A DNA stretch of 64,000 bases from an uncultured Thiohalocapsa sp. (GCF_913062725.1 NZ_CAJXWY010000006.1:1-64000); one strand, 5' to 3'; positions 1 to 9,873 are shown, counted from the first letter of the stretch. Program-made: numbers and translations. The notes: generated from the letters alone by a model not told the origin.

Positions 1-137
1 CCGCTAAGCTCGGCATCAAGAGCAAACGACTCAAGGCCGGTTGGAGTGAATCCTATCTTGAGGACCTGCTCTTTCAAGCGCCTAAGCAACCTGAGGAAAA
101 AGCCGCATCAGAGACCCCGAATATTCGTGAAGCTTGA
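1..137 (+). CDS. C-terminal fragment of an unidentified protein
   Basis: An open frame enters from the left edge and ends at the TGA at 135-137, giving about 45 residues. The tail is basic and then becomes rich in Glu, Pro and Ala, with no motif I recognise. The gene begins outside the window, so neither its length nor its family can be judged. It ends about 37 bases before the group II intron, so the intron sits just downstream of this gene and does not interrupt it. Confidence 0.45.
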   Translation, partial: AKLGIKSKRLKAGWSESYLEDLLFQAPKQPEEKAASETPNIREA

Positions 138-174
138 TGCGATTGCCCTGCTGGCCGTGCCGAGATGGCAGGTT

Positions 175-1015
175 GTCGGGTAGGGATAGGTCATTACTGA
201 CCTATCCCCCCCTAAGAACCGTGCGTGCGACTTTCACCGCACACGGCTCAAGCCTTATGTAAGCCCTATTCATCATAGAGCCGGCAGTGCTTCGGTTGTT
301 CACTGCCTTCACGATACGCGCCTGTAGCCGCCGACCTCTTTGTGGGCTTTGGCCCAATCAATGTCATGCCAGCCCACTTCAGGGTTAGGTGCTGCACCAG
401 CGACTTGCGTCACCGTCATTTGCTTTGCTCCCATTGGGTGGTTCTACTGGTTATCTCGTGACCTAAGACCAGACGGAAGTGGGCACCCTTTCGGGTCGAG
501 GATATGACCCCTATCCCGACCATTACAGTCGGGCATTTGCTTTCTCCGTCCTCCCATACCCGCATTCCCAACAGCTTCACTTGCGATTCACCTGCACTTG
601 TCGGGCAGGAATACGGGCTTACCATGTTCCGCATAGATGACACGGAGGGGGGAAGATGCCAGCTATTGACCGGAATCCTTTGGTGACTTCGATAGAGGAG
701 GATCGAGCCTCTGCTCTTGGATTCGTTGCCTTTTGGCTATGGCCTATCAGTATCTTTGGCCATTCATTCTTCACGGTCTTTATCGCTGATTCACATGTAT
801 TCATCTTTCCCTCCAAGCCTTGCTCCCTACCGCCTTGATACTGGCAGACTTGGCGTTACCTCACGGTTCGGCCTTGTGGATTTATTCACAGGTTGCGTTG
901 TCCCGGCAGCTTCACACGGGTTCGTTACCAATCCCGCATGTGCCGATAGGCTACGGCTGGAAGTACAGCCGGATATGTCTAGCATATCAATCATTTATGC
1001 GACCTCATGCCGCAC
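175..1015 (-). mobile_element. ORF-less group II intron
   Basis: Read on the minus strand, 249 down to 216 is a 34-base hairpin starting GAGCCGTGTGCG and ending CGCACGCACGGTTC around a GTGAAAGT loop. That is the size and sequence pattern of group II intron domain V, including the catalytic AGC triad. It is followed by a domain VI-like hairpin (GGGATAGGTCA, GTAA, TGACCTATCCC) and a plausible 3' end near 175. At 1015 the minus strand reads GTGCG, the consensus 5' end. The roughly 840 bases between hold no reverse transcriptase or maturase frame, so splicing or mobility would need a protein supplied in trans. The exact ends are my estimate. Confidence 0.72.
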
Positions 1016-1115
1016 CAGCCTCGTGAACGGTTACGGAGGATCATCGTTCTTGATCCGCCGACAGATTCCAGCAACACTGCACATGTTCAGTGTTTGCGCA
1101 ACCTGAGAGCTACGG

Positions 1116-2045
1116 TCAGCACTTGATCCATTCCTCCGGCATGAGTCCCTTGAAACCCCAGGACGTCTTGCCTACTCGCTTCTCGAAACCTGGTGCGATC
1201 ACAACCTTATCAGGATGCTCTGCCAGCCAAGCCCCCCACCAACTGAAGGTGCTGTTGGCGATGATGAAGTGTTGGCATTGAGTAATGAGCCAGAGATCGG
1301 CGTAGGCATTTTCGTCGCCTTGGTTGTGGCGGACGGGGGTGATTCGGTCATCGGGCAGCTGAATGCGGTTGCGGGCGGCTTCAGGGCAGTCAGAAAACAG
1401 GAAGTAGTGCGCGTTGCTGACGTAAGCCTCCATGGTCTGGATCGCCCGCTGGTAGAAGTCGCCAGGGGCATTGTTGCCGAGAGCGTGAGAGGCACCGCTG
1501 GGCTCATCGAAAAACCGCACATGCACTGCCACTGCGGTACTGCTGCGGATGCGCTCGGCGGTAGCGAGGTTCGGCGCGTCGGTCGGTGGATGAATGCGCA
1601 GATCCTGCCGGATCTGCCGCTCCACATCCTTGAAATAACCCTCGCTCTGCCAGTAGCCCTCTAGATAGAGGCGGCCTGATTCAAGGCGGTATTGCAGCAG
1701 GCGTTCGTCGAAGTCGATGAACTCATAGGTGAGATAGCGCCGTTGCTCGAACGGCCGTCGCTGATTCCATCGACGCAGAAGGTAGCGGCGTGGACGCGAG
1801 AAAGGTTCGAGGCGGTCCTCAGGTGTTGCCTTGCGACAGGGGATGGCGAAGTGGTCAAGCTGGTAGTGGCGCTGGTATTGGGTGTCGTAGCGGAAGCCGC
1901 TGATATGGTCGATGACCAACTCCGCGTTGTTGGCCAGTGCGAGTCGGCGGGCTGCGGCGTAGCCGAAGAGTTGGTTGCCAAGGCCGCCGAAGATACGGAC
2001 GATGACCTTTGGTTGTTGCTGAAGTGGCGGATTCAGGCGCATCAT
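1116..2045 (-). CDS. GT11 alpha-1,2-fucosyltransferase-like glycosyltransferase
   Basis: The 309-residue protein matches glycosyltransferase family 11, which transfers fucose from GDP-fucose to surface glycans such as O-antigen or capsule. The N-terminus has the family signature GGLGNQLFGYA near residue 20, and the C-terminus has the conserved NSTFSWWGAWL motif. The nucleotide-sugar motif usually written HxRRxD appears as HVRFFD, so the second Arg position is altered and donor specificity may differ. The start has two adjacent ATG codons with a weak GGA upstream. It lies 89 bases downstream of the FkbM methyltransferase gene on the same strand, which suggests a small glycan-modification unit between the intron and the insertion sequence. 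Confidence 0.86.
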   Translation of the reverse strand: MMRLNPPLQQQPKVIVRIFGGLGNQLFGYAAARRLALANNAELVIDHISGFRYDTQYQRHYQLDHFAIPCRKATPEDRLEPFSRPRRYLLRRWNQRRPFEQRRYLTYEFIDFDERLLQYRLESGRLYLEGYWQSEGYFKDVERQIRQDLRIHPPTDAPNLATAERIRSSTAVAVHVRFFDEPSGASHALGNNAPGDFYQRAIQTMEAYVSNAHYFLFSDCPEAARNRIQLPDDRITPVRHNQGDENAYADLWLITQCQHFIIANSTFSWWGAWLAEHPDKVVIAPGFEKRVGKTSWGFKGLMPEEWIKC

Positions 2046-2133
2046 TTCCAGCGTCCTTTAGCGGCCAAGGCCCAGCATGTCGACGGGCGAAAAGTTTGTC
2101 CATGACTGCCGGCTAATCCGACCGAAAAAACAG

Positions 2134-2871
2134 TCATGCTGAGCGGTGTTTCAGAGCAACGAAATTTTGATACTGAAAATTTTCATAGCGCTGCTCATAA
2201 CCCTCTGCGGCAGCCAATCGATTGGGATGAATCTTGTAAAGACGATAGCCCAACGGGATAAGTAGATCGAAAATGTCTTTCAACAGAATCCGAGCATCAA
2301 TAAAAGTTCCTCCATATTCAAACTGAATTTTCTCAATCCTTCCCTGATCAAGCATCTGCAGTGCACCCTGCAGAACGCTCAGTTCATGGCCTTCAACATC
2401 GATTTTCAGTAAATCGACGCGCTCCAATCCTTGATCTTGGCAATAGAGATCCAAGGTTTCGAGATGCACAGATTCCGATATGGACTGTTGATTGGCGAGT
2501 CCCTCGCGCGAATATAATGAATTGTTCCCTGCGCAGTCGTCGAAGAGGTAGAGCGTTTTGGTCTCTTGGGCCGCGCTCAACCCAAACGGATTCAGCTTAA
2601 CCTGTGCAGAATGGTTGGAAAGATTCTCCTGCAATCGCTCAAAGGACTTTAGGCTTGGTTCGAAGCAATGAACATTAACGGCAGGATTGATCCGCAACGC
2701 TAATGATGCCCAGTCACCGATATTTGCGCCTACATCTAAAACCGTAGCACAGCGTGGAAGGACTTCACTTAACCACCGAAATTCTCCGTTGGTTAGGATG
2801 TCACTATTATTTTCGCCATTAACATAATTGACATAACGTCGACAGAGACGGTATAAAAAACTGGAGTTCAT
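2134..2871 (-). CDS. FkbM family SAM-dependent methyltransferase
   Basis: The 245-residue product has a Rossmann methyltransferase core. The SAM-binding motif VLDVGANIGDWA is near residue 45, followed by HCFEPS and later the FkbM-type LLKIDVEGHE motif near residue 155. FkbM proteins often methylate sugars of surface polysaccharides, which fits the downstream fucosyltransferase on the same strand; the substrate cannot be read from the sequence. The first 30 residues are rich in Tyr and Asn with no signal peptide. AT content here is clearly higher than in the surrounding DNA, which suggests horizontal acquisition of this gene. Confidence 0.85.
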   Translation of the reverse strand: MNSSFLYRLCRRYVNYVNGENNSDILTNGEFRWLSEVLPRCATVLDVGANIGDWASLALRINPAVNVHCFEPSLKSFERLQENLSNHSAQVKLNPFGLSAAQETKTLYLFDDCAGNNSLYSREGLANQQSISESVHLETLDLYCQDQGLERVDLLKIDVEGHELSVLQGALQMLDQGRIEKIQFEYGGTFIDARILLKDIFDLLIPLGYRLYKIHPNRLAAAEGYEQRYENFQYQNFVALKHRSA

Positions 2872-2912
2872 TTACTATCTACCTGATCTTAAATTTGTAG
2901 ACATGATGTTTT

Positions 2913-2993
2913 GACCTGCCCGTCCTCAACGCACGTGGGTTATGTTGAGGACGGACATCCACCGACACAGAGCCACATTGAGGGGGGCAGGTC
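2913..2993 (+). repeat. Nested inverted repeats at the left end of the IS110 element
   Basis: CCGTCCTCAAC at 2920-2930 pairs with GTTGAGGACGG at 2944-2954, an 11-base stem with a 13-base loop. Outside it GACCTGCC (2913-2920) is mirrored by GGCAGGTC (2986-2993), which ends directly at the transposase start. The structure probably belongs to the left end of the element and places a hairpin over the translation start region. Confidence 0.6.
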
Positions 2994-4223
<1,230 letters not shown>

Positions 4224-4500
4224 TGGGCGGCCTTGGACAGTTCCTCGCAGCGGTGGTGAAACCCGCTTGATCGGGCGATGAGACAGACCACAGACACATT
4301 GACTCAGGGCATCCGCGGCCGGTGTGGAGAACCCTTGTTCGGGCTATACCGGTGGTGCACGGGAGAATCCCTCCATGGGCATTCCATGCGCCGATCCCTG
4401 CTTCTAGAGAAAGGCCAGCTCCGCGACGTAGTGAAGTCCGGTGGTACCCAATCCACGTATATCAGCCCGGTTTTTGCTGAGTCTCCCCGCAGGTTGGAAG
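4224..4500 (+). ncRNA. Non-coding right end of the IS110 element, candidate bridge RNA region
   Basis: About 280 bases after the transposase stop contain no convincing reading frame and no obvious terminal repeat. In the IS1111 branch of IS110 the bridge RNA comes from the right end, and in the other branch from the left. Here the right end is the longer non-coding flank, so it is the better candidate. I cannot fold it reliably by eye or define the element boundary. Confidence 0.35.
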
Positions 4501-4517
4501 GGTTCGAAGGGCGGGTT

Positions 4518-4545
4518 GATAAATAAGAATGATTCGCATTACAAT
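4518..4545 (+). promoter_or_regulatory. Fur-box-like operator upstream of flavodoxin
   Basis: The core ATAAGAATGATTCGCATTAC is a near palindrome that matches the gammaproteobacterial Fur consensus (GAATGATTCGCATT type). It lies about 70 bases before the flavodoxin ATG. Iron-starvation induction of a flavodoxin is a classical Fur output, which supports the call. Confidence 0.7.
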
Positions 4546-4615
4546 AAGTGCGACCTGATCCACCGGGGCCGGCACCTTCGCGCGTGTCTCCCGCCCCCAG
4601 CACGGAGCCTGCCTC

Positions 4616-5203
4616 ATGCCCAGCATCGGTATCTTTTTCGCCTCCGAGACCGGCAACACCGCCGAGATCGCCCGGCTGATCCAACAGCGCCACCTACCCG
4701 CGGGCGCGGCCGAGGTGCGTGACCTGGAGGTCACGGACGCAGCCCAGATCGCCGCTTACGACCGCCTGATCTTTGGCACCTCCACCATGGGCTGCGGCGA
4801 GTATCCCGCCGCGCTGGAAGCCTTCCTGCCGGAGCTCGACGACATCGATTTTCGCGGCAAGACCGTCGCCTTGTTCGGGCTTGGCGACCAGTACGGTTAT
4901 CCCGGCGAGTTTTGTGACGCCCTCGGGCTGCTGTACCAGGAGCTGCTTCGGCGCAGCGCCCATCTGGTCGGCTTCTGGCCGACGGCGGGCTACGCGTACG
5001 AGGCATCGCAGGCGGATCTCGGCGACGGCTCCTTCTGCGGGCTGGTCCTGGATGAGGACAACCAGCCCGAGCTGACGGGGCAGCGCCTGTCGGCCTGGAT
5101 CGAAGAGATCCGCGGCGATCTGCTGCCGAACGGCCCGGCCGTGCCACTGCGGCAGCAGGCGCCGGGCCGGGCCGTCGCCGCCGGCAGAACCCGTGCCGCC
5201 TGA
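4616..5203 (+). CDS. Flavodoxin
   Basis: The 195-residue protein has the FMN phosphate-binding loop ASETGNTAEIA at residues 9-19 and the flavodoxin segments FGTSTMGCGEYP and FGLGDQYGYPGEFCDALG. It is a one-electron carrier that can replace ferredoxin when iron is short. The Fur-like box directly upstream fits that role. The region between the two FMN loops has the extra segment of a long-chain flavodoxin. A tail of about 25 residues rich in Pro, Ala and Arg extends past the normal end. The next gene follows after 17 bases, so the two are probably cotranscribed. Confidence 0.9.
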   Translation: MPSIGIFFASETGNTAEIARLIQQRHLPAGAAEVRDLEVTDAAQIAAYDRLIFGTSTMGCGEYPAALEAFLPELDDIDFRGKTVALFGLGDQYGYPGEFCDALGLLYQELLRRSAHLVGFWPTAGYAYEASQADLGDGSFCGLVLDEDNQPELTGQRLSAWIEEIRGDLLPNGPAVPLRQQAPGRAVAAGRTRAA

Positions 5204-5220
5204 GGCCCCGAGCCGACACC

Positions 5221-6153
5221 ATGACCCAACCGCGACTCTTCTGCTTCGGCCTGGGCTATACCGGGCTGCGCCTTGCCCGCGCGGCCCAAGCCAAGGGCTG
5301 GCGCGTGGCCGGGACCTGCCGCGATGCCTCCAAGGCGATCGCGCTGCGCTGCGAAGGCATTGACACCTATCTGTTCGACGGCCGCAGCCCCCTGAGCGAC
5401 GCGGCCGAGGCGCTGGCCGGTACCACGCACCTGCTGTGCGCCGTGCCGCCCGATGCCGCGTCGGACCCCGTGCTGCGGCTGCACAGCAAGGACATCGCGG
5501 CCTTGAGCGCAACACTCACCTGGCTCGGGCTGTTGTCCACCACCGGCGTCTACGGCGACTGCGGCGGTGCCTGGATCGACGAGGCCCAGCCGCCGCGCCC
5601 GGCCACCGACGACAACCGCCGGCGCCTCGCCGCCGAGCGCGACTGGCTCGCGCTCGGTGTGCAGCTCGCGCGGCCCGTGAGCGTGCTGCGACTGCCCGGG
5701 ATTTACGGGCCGCAGGGCCGCAGCCCCATCGATGCGCTCTTGGCCGGGCGGGCGCGGCGCATCGTCAAGCCGGGGCACGTCTTCAACCGCATTCACGTGG
5801 ACGATCTGGTCGCGGTGCTGGCGGCGGCCATGGAGCGGGATTGCAGTGGCGACCGCAACGGCCCGCATCTGTACAACGTCTGCGACGACGAGCCCGCCCC
5901 GGCGGATGAGGTGTTGGTCTATGCCGCCAATCTCCTCGGCATGCAGCCGCCGCCGGCGGAGCCCTTCGACACCGCCGCACTCAGCGACTTCGCAAGACAC
6001 TTCTACGCGGAGAGCCGCCGCATCCGCAATGATCGCATCAAGCAGGAGCTCGGAATCATGCTGCGCTACCCGAGCTATCGGGAGGGGCTGCACGCCATCG
6101 CCGGCGCAGCGGCAACAGCCCCCCGCGATACAGGACTGCGCGCCGGCGGCTGA
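5221..6153 (+). CDS. Extended SDR / NAD-dependent epimerase-like protein
   Basis: The 310-residue protein starts with an FCFGLGYTGLRLAR dinucleotide-binding loop, a GxGxxG variant typical of atypical extended short-chain dehydrogenases such as YeeZ. It continues with LSTTGVYGDCGG near residue 103, RLPGIYGPQG near 160 and a downstream FNRIHVDDL segment. The canonical catalytic YxxxK is not evident, as in other atypical SDR proteins, so catalysis on a sugar nucleotide is uncertain. It lies 17 bases after the flavodoxin and probably shares its Fur-type promoter. The substrate is unknown. Confidence 0.8.
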   Translation: MTQPRLFCFGLGYTGLRLARAAQAKGWRVAGTCRDASKAIALRCEGIDTYLFDGRSPLSDAAEALAGTTHLLCAVPPDAASDPVLRLHSKDIAALSATLTWLGLLSTTGVYGDCGGAWIDEAQPPRPATDDNRRRLAAERDWLALGVQLARPVSVLRLPGIYGPQGRSPIDALLAGRARRIVKPGHVFNRIHVDDLVAVLAAAMERDCSGDRNGPHLYNVCDDEPAPADEVLVYAANLLGMQPPPAEPFDTAALSDFARHFYAESRRIRNDRIKQELGIMLRYPSYREGLHAIAGAAATAPRDTGLRAGG

Positions 6154-6206
6154 GACCCGCAAGAAGGCGGGGGCGAAGGCGGCGATGCCGAAACGCTCGA
6201 CCTGGC

Positions 6207-7226
6207 TCACTGCAAGAGCGCGTTGATCAGCGCGGCCCAGACCGGGTGCTCACCGCCGGCTGGCGTCGGCAGCGAGCCGAGCGCGGCGATGGCGCGGCCG
6301 TCGTCGTCGTACAAGCGCAGCTCCCGCAGCGCCGCCGGCTCATGGCCGCGCTGGATCACCCAGGCGCCATCCAGCAGCGTCATGTCCAGGCGCACGATCA
6401 GGTTGTCACCGCGGAGGTCGAGCCAACCCGTACCTCGGCGCACCGCGAAGGGCGCCGAGTCGACCCGGCGCACGCAAGCGTCGTTACCGGTGATGATCCG
6501 AATCGGCACGGCATGATCCGCCAGTGCCTCCAGCACGCAAGGCACCGAGTCCGGATCCACGCCGACGGCGCTGCCGCGCTCGCGCAGACGCCGCGGGTGC
6601 AGTGCCGGCAGACCGCTCAGCTCGGCCTGATCCATGAGCCCGACGCCGTCGCCGAGGTGGGCGCCGGGTGGCATGACAGCGGCATGTCCGGCGACAGTTC
6701 GGGGCGCGTGTAGTAGCGTCCGCCGCTGAGCCGACCGGGGCGCGCGTAGTAGCGTCCGCCGCTGAGCCGAGGGTCGCTGAAGGGCAGGGCGCAGGCGCCG
6801 GCCGCTGACGCCATGGGCGCCCAGCAGCGCGCGCAGCACAAAGCCTGTCGTGTCCTGGTGGGGCGCCAGACGCAGCGCAACCAGTGGGCGCCATTGTGCA
6901 TCCTCGATCAAGAGCGATTCGCTCGGCGGTGCTGGGCCGGCGGAAAGCGGCCCAGCCGCGCGCAGCGCATCACAACGCTCCAGCAGCAGGCGCAGCGCAA
7001 AGCCGTCCCCCTGCACATGGGCGATCGCGTCCTCCACGCGCAGACCCGACAGCGTCTCGCGATGGGACAGGGTAAGCGCCGGCGACTCAGTTTCGATCCA
7101 GACCCGGCCCAGGCAGCCCAGATCCGACAGCAGCTCGGGCCAAGTGGTGGTCGCGGGCGCATCACGCGGCGCTGCGACTGACGGCGGGGTCGGCGTGAAC
7201 GCGGCAGAATGGATGTCGGCGTACAT
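6207..7226 (-). CDS. HemS/ChuS-like haem-utilisation protein, divergent
   Basis: The last 110 residues resemble the second half of HemS/ChuS haem-degrading factors: VPIRIITGNDAC, GTGWLDLRGDNLIVRLD and GAWVIQRGHEP match the family pattern. The first half has a WPELLSDLGCLG segment like the first repeat. The usual LHLR histidine appears as VRLD, so the axial haem ligand seems lost. The middle (residues about 150-200) is low-complexity Arg/Ala and includes a 36-base tandem duplication; an alternative frame there looks as protein-like as this one, so a frameshift pair is possible. The ATG at 7226 follows a GGAG, which I prefer to an upstream GTG at 7262. Confidence 0.55.
   Translation of the reverse strand: MYADIHSAAFTPTPPSVAAPRDAPATTTWPELLSDLGCLGRVWIETESPALTLSHRETLSGLRVEDAIAHVQGDGFALRLLLERCDALRAAGPLSAGPAPPSESLLIEDAQWRPLVALRLAPHQDTTGFVLRALLGAHGVSGRRLRPALQRPSAQRRTLLRAPRSAQRRTLLHAPRTVAGHAAVMPPGAHLGDGVGLMDQAELSGLPALHPRRLRERGSAVGVDPDSVPCVLEALADHAVPIRIITGNDACVRRVDSAPFAVRRGTGWLDLRGDNLIVRLDMTLLDGAWVIQRGHEPAALRELRLYDDDGRAIAALGSLPTPAGGEHPVWAALINALLQ
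6701..6770. repeat. 36-base tandem duplication inside the HemS-like gene
   Basis: Two copies of a unit starting GGGGCGCG and ending GCTGAGCCGACC lie head to tail with a 36-base period (6701-6736 and 6737-6770), differing at one base (T versus C in GCGTG/GCGCG). The period is a multiple of three, so it adds 12 residues without changing frame. Confidence 0.85.
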
Positions 7227-7361
7227 CGAGCGGCTCCCGGAGTTGGTGTCAGTAACACACATATTGTGCGCTATAGGGCCTTGCCGCCTGAGTGACGGTG
7301 TCTCAGGACGGAGGGATGAGAACGCCCCGGAGGACGCGCGAGCGCCAGTGCGCAGCGCAGA

Positions 7362-7565
7362 TTAGGCCGCAGCAGCGGCGGGGCACTGTGCTGCCAGGAG
7401 CCGCCAGTGCCATGTCAGGCGACAGAGGGCATTGAGCTCCTCGGCGGCGTCGCGCGGGGCTGGGCGCAAGGTCAGGCCCTCGCTCCAGCGCGCCACCTGC
7501 TGCGCGAGCCTTGGCGAGCGGTGGTGCAGGTAACGGCGAACCAGTGCTCGGATGCGCTGCTTCAA
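7362..7565 (-). CDS. Small protein, paralogue of the 115-residue protein at 12973-13320
   Basis: The 67 residues align along their whole length with the C-terminal part of the protein at 12973-13320. Shared positions include RI-x3-VR-x-Y, the RSP-x-LA motif, CRL near the end, HW-x-LLAAQ and a terminal Pro-Ala-rich tail. The only start I can find is TTG at 7565. In-frame codons continue upstream and still resemble the paralogue before meeting a stop near 7610, so the N-terminus may be decayed or the start unusual. A Fur-like box overlaps this upstream stretch. Function unknown; the Fur site and the paralogue's neighbours suggest an iron-stress role. Confidence 0.55.
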   Translation of the reverse strand: MKQRIRALVRRYLHHRSPRLAQQVARWSEGLTLRPAPRDAAEELNALCRLTWHWRLLAAQCPAAAAA

Positions 7566-7581
7566 GGCCTGCGGCTGCTGA

Positions 7582-7605
7582 AATAATGCGAATGCTTCGC
7601 GTTTA
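7582..7605 (-). promoter_or_regulatory. Fur-box-like operator before the small protein
   Basis: The core AATGCGAATGCTTCGCGTT is a close match to the AATGCGAATnATTCGCATT form of the Fur palindrome. It lies 17 bases upstream of the TTG start at 7565 on the minus strand. Confidence 0.65.
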
Positions 7606-7984
7606 GGTTACGGCGATCACCTTGGCCTGTCAAGCCCCGGTTTGGCCCCGAGGCTTGAACCTGGAAACGGTCGTTGAACAGCCCCTAGGGTGCGTCCCCC
7701 GGGTGTCCAGCAAGGCACAACGAGGCGGAATCGCCGACCTATTCCAACGAGTTGTAACGTAGCTGGGCGCCGCCCAGGGCGTGCCATGGGGGTCGTAGCG
7801 GCCCGCACCCGGGAGGTGACCTTGAAATCGGTACGAATTCTCGGATTGCGCAAGCACTTGTAGCTGCGACGAAGCGGTCAACTGCCGTTGCTGGTCACGC
7901 GTGTGGCCCTGTCGCAGGCTGGCGGGGGATTGGTGCCCCCGCCAACGGCGTCTCGAACGGCGGATGCGGGGGCTTCGAATGCCG
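7606..7984. other. Non-coding gap with no convincing gene
   Basis: No frame here has a ribosome site or recognisable product. There are several short inverted stretches, such as GCCCCGG/CCGAGGC near 7631 and a GGCGGGGG/CCCCCGCC pair near 7921-7943. The latter could be a terminator-like hairpin for the minus-strand phosphatase, although no T-run follows. Confidence 0.4.
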
Positions 7985-9571
7985 TCAGGTGCTCATCGGC
8001 CCGGGCACGCCGTCCTCGACGATGAAGCTCGCGACGGTTGCGCAGGCCGCGTCGCGCTCGCGCACGCCGGCGACGCCGCGCAGGTCCGCGGTCAGGCGCT
8101 CCGGTGTCACCGTGAGCCGCAGGTAGCCGCGGTGCTCGCCGGTGGCGTAGTGGATGTGCGGGTTCTCGCGCAGCGTGGCCTGGATGCGGTCTTCCGCCGG
8201 CGGCTGGGAGGTGATGGAGGTGGCGACGAATTCGCTGGCGACGGCCGGCGCGCGCTCGTCTGCGAAGTCCTGCTTGAGGTCCGTGACCCAGAAGGAGTGC
8301 ACGTCGCCGCCGAGCACCACGGGGTTGGCGCAGATACCTTGGGCGAATAGGTCCAGCAGGCGCTGCCGGGCGGCCGGATAGCCGTCCCAGCCATCGGAGA
8401 AGTATCGCGCGCCGTCGCCCTCGCGGCCGTCGGCATGGGCCATCAGGGTCTGCTGGCCGAGCAGGTTCCAGCGGGCGTCCGAGCCGTCCAAGCCGGCCGC
8501 GAGCCAACGCTCCTGACGGGCGCCGAGGAGCGTGGCTTCGGGGTTGAGCCGCTCGGCACAGTCGCCGGTGATGAGGTTGGAGCCGGCGCGGCCCGGCTTT
8601 GGACAGGGCTGGGGGCTGCGGTACTGGCGGTCGTCCAGCATGTGGACGCGGGCGAGCCGGCCATAATCCAGACGCGTGTGGATGCGCATGTGGGGGCCGA
8701 AGGGGACCATGCCCCGCGGCAGCGGCATATGCTCGTAGTAGGCCCGGTAGGCGGCGGCGCGGCGGGCGAGGAACCAGGCCGGCGTGTCCTCGTCCTGGGA
8801 GATGCCGTCCGCATAGTCGTTGTCCACTTCGTGGTCGTCCCAGACCACAAGCCAGGGGCAGCTGGCGTGCGCCGCCTGCAAATCCGGGTCCGACTTATAC
8901 AGCGCATAGTGGCGGCGATAGTCGCCGAGCGTCACCGGCTCCGTCGCGCCCTGTGAGCGCACCGGATTCCTGCCCCAGGCTGACTCGTAGATGTAATCGC
9001 CCAGGTGCAGGAAGAGATCCAGCGCGTCCGCCGCCACGTGTCGGTAGGCGCTGTAGAAGCCCTGGGCGTAGTGCTGGCAGGAGCCCACACCGATACGCAG
9101 CCGATCCGCCGGCGCATCCTTGGTCGGCGTGGTGCGCGTGCGCCCCACCGGGCTGGTGGCGCCGCCGGCGTGGAAGCGGTACCAGTACTCCTGATCAGGC
9201 TCAAGCCCATAGGGCTCGACGTGTACCGAATGCGCCCACTGCGGCGTCGCATAGGCGGTGCCGGCGGCGGCGATGCGCCGAAAGCCTGGATCTTGCGCTA
9301 GCTCCCAGCGCACCGGCACGCTCGCGGGCGGCATGCCGCCGGCGGGGGCCAGGGGCTCCGGCGCGAGCCGGGTCCAGAGCACCATGCCGTTCGGCTGCGG
9401 ATAGCCCGAGGCCACGCCGAGGCTGAAGGGGTCTCGCGGGAAGCTCGGCGCCGCGGTTACGGGTGCAGCGGCGAGGGCCGGGACGGCGCCCGCAACGGGG
9501 GCGCCGGCAAAGGGCAGGCTTGCGAGGGTGCGCAGCAGGTCGCGTCGGCTCCAGGCTTGGCTATGGCGCAT
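7985..9571 (-). CDS. phoD: PhoD-family alkaline phosphatase (Tat-exported)
   Basis: The 528-residue protein begins with a twin-arginine signal (SRRDLLR, then a hydrophobic stretch ending AVPALAAAP). It carries PhoD phosphodiesterase/phosphomonoesterase motifs: GVASGYPQPNGMVLWTRL, GVGSCQHY, FLHLGDYIYES (metal-binding Asp), VVWDDHEVDNDYADG and VLGGDVHSFWV. The length is normal for the family. It probably acts in the periplasm, releasing phosphate from organic phosphoesters with Ca and Fe cofactors, which gives a loose link to the surrounding iron genes. No Pho box is evident upstream. It stands alone between the small protein and the FeoA-type gene. Confidence 0.92.
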   Translation of the reverse strand: MRHSQAWSRRDLLRTLASLPFAGAPVAGAVPALAAAPVTAAPSFPRDPFSLGVASGYPQPNGMVLWTRLAPEPLAPAGGMPPASVPVRWELAQDPGFRRIAAAGTAYATPQWAHSVHVEPYGLEPDQEYWYRFHAGGATSPVGRTRTTPTKDAPADRLRIGVGSCQHYAQGFYSAYRHVAADALDLFLHLGDYIYESAWGRNPVRSQGATEPVTLGDYRRHYALYKSDPDLQAAHASCPWLVVWDDHEVDNDYADGISQDEDTPAWFLARRAAAYRAYYEHMPLPRGMVPFGPHMRIHTRLDYGRLARVHMLDDRQYRSPQPCPKPGRAGSNLITGDCAERLNPEATLLGARQERWLAAGLDGSDARWNLLGQQTLMAHADGREGDGARYFSDGWDGYPAARQRLLDLFAQGICANPVVLGGDVHSFWVTDLKQDFADERAPAVASEFVATSITSQPPAEDRIQATLRENPHIHYATGEHRGYLRLTVTPERLTADLRGVAGVRERDAACATVASFIVEDGVPGPMST

Positions 9572-9873
9572 CTTTCGGTCTCCGAGGCGTGGCGGTCAGG
9601 TCGCCCCAAGGTACAGAACCGGTATGTCCGCTTCATGTCGGCGACACTCTGATGGGCTCTGCCGCGAGCGCCGCAGCTGTGACGGGCGAGCTTAGGCCGG
9701 CTCAGGGCCGCCGACGCTACCGGAGGCGACCGCCGGGCTCGTGCCCGGGGTTGGTCACGCCCTGCGCAGGCAGGAGAGTCGAGGCGTCACCGCACGGGCG
9801 GATTAAGATTACCGTCCCCGTAATTGTCCCCGGTCATTGATGCGGCGTGAAGTTCAGTATCCTCTCCCAAGGT
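9572..9873. other. Non-coding gap; short GTCCCCG repeats
   Basis: This 300-base gap holds no supported gene. Near its right end (9809-9832) the sequence ATTACCGTCCCCG is followed at once by TAATTGTCCCCG, an imperfect direct repeat that resembles short dispersed repeats seen in gammaproteobacterial intergenic DNA. I cannot tell whether it recurs elsewhere in this genome. Confidence 0.4.

Noticed and set aside
416-1106. Several short open frames within 416-1106
   Set aside because: They overlap each other on both strands, lack ribosome sites, and lie inside the group II intron, whose RNA structure explains the sequence.
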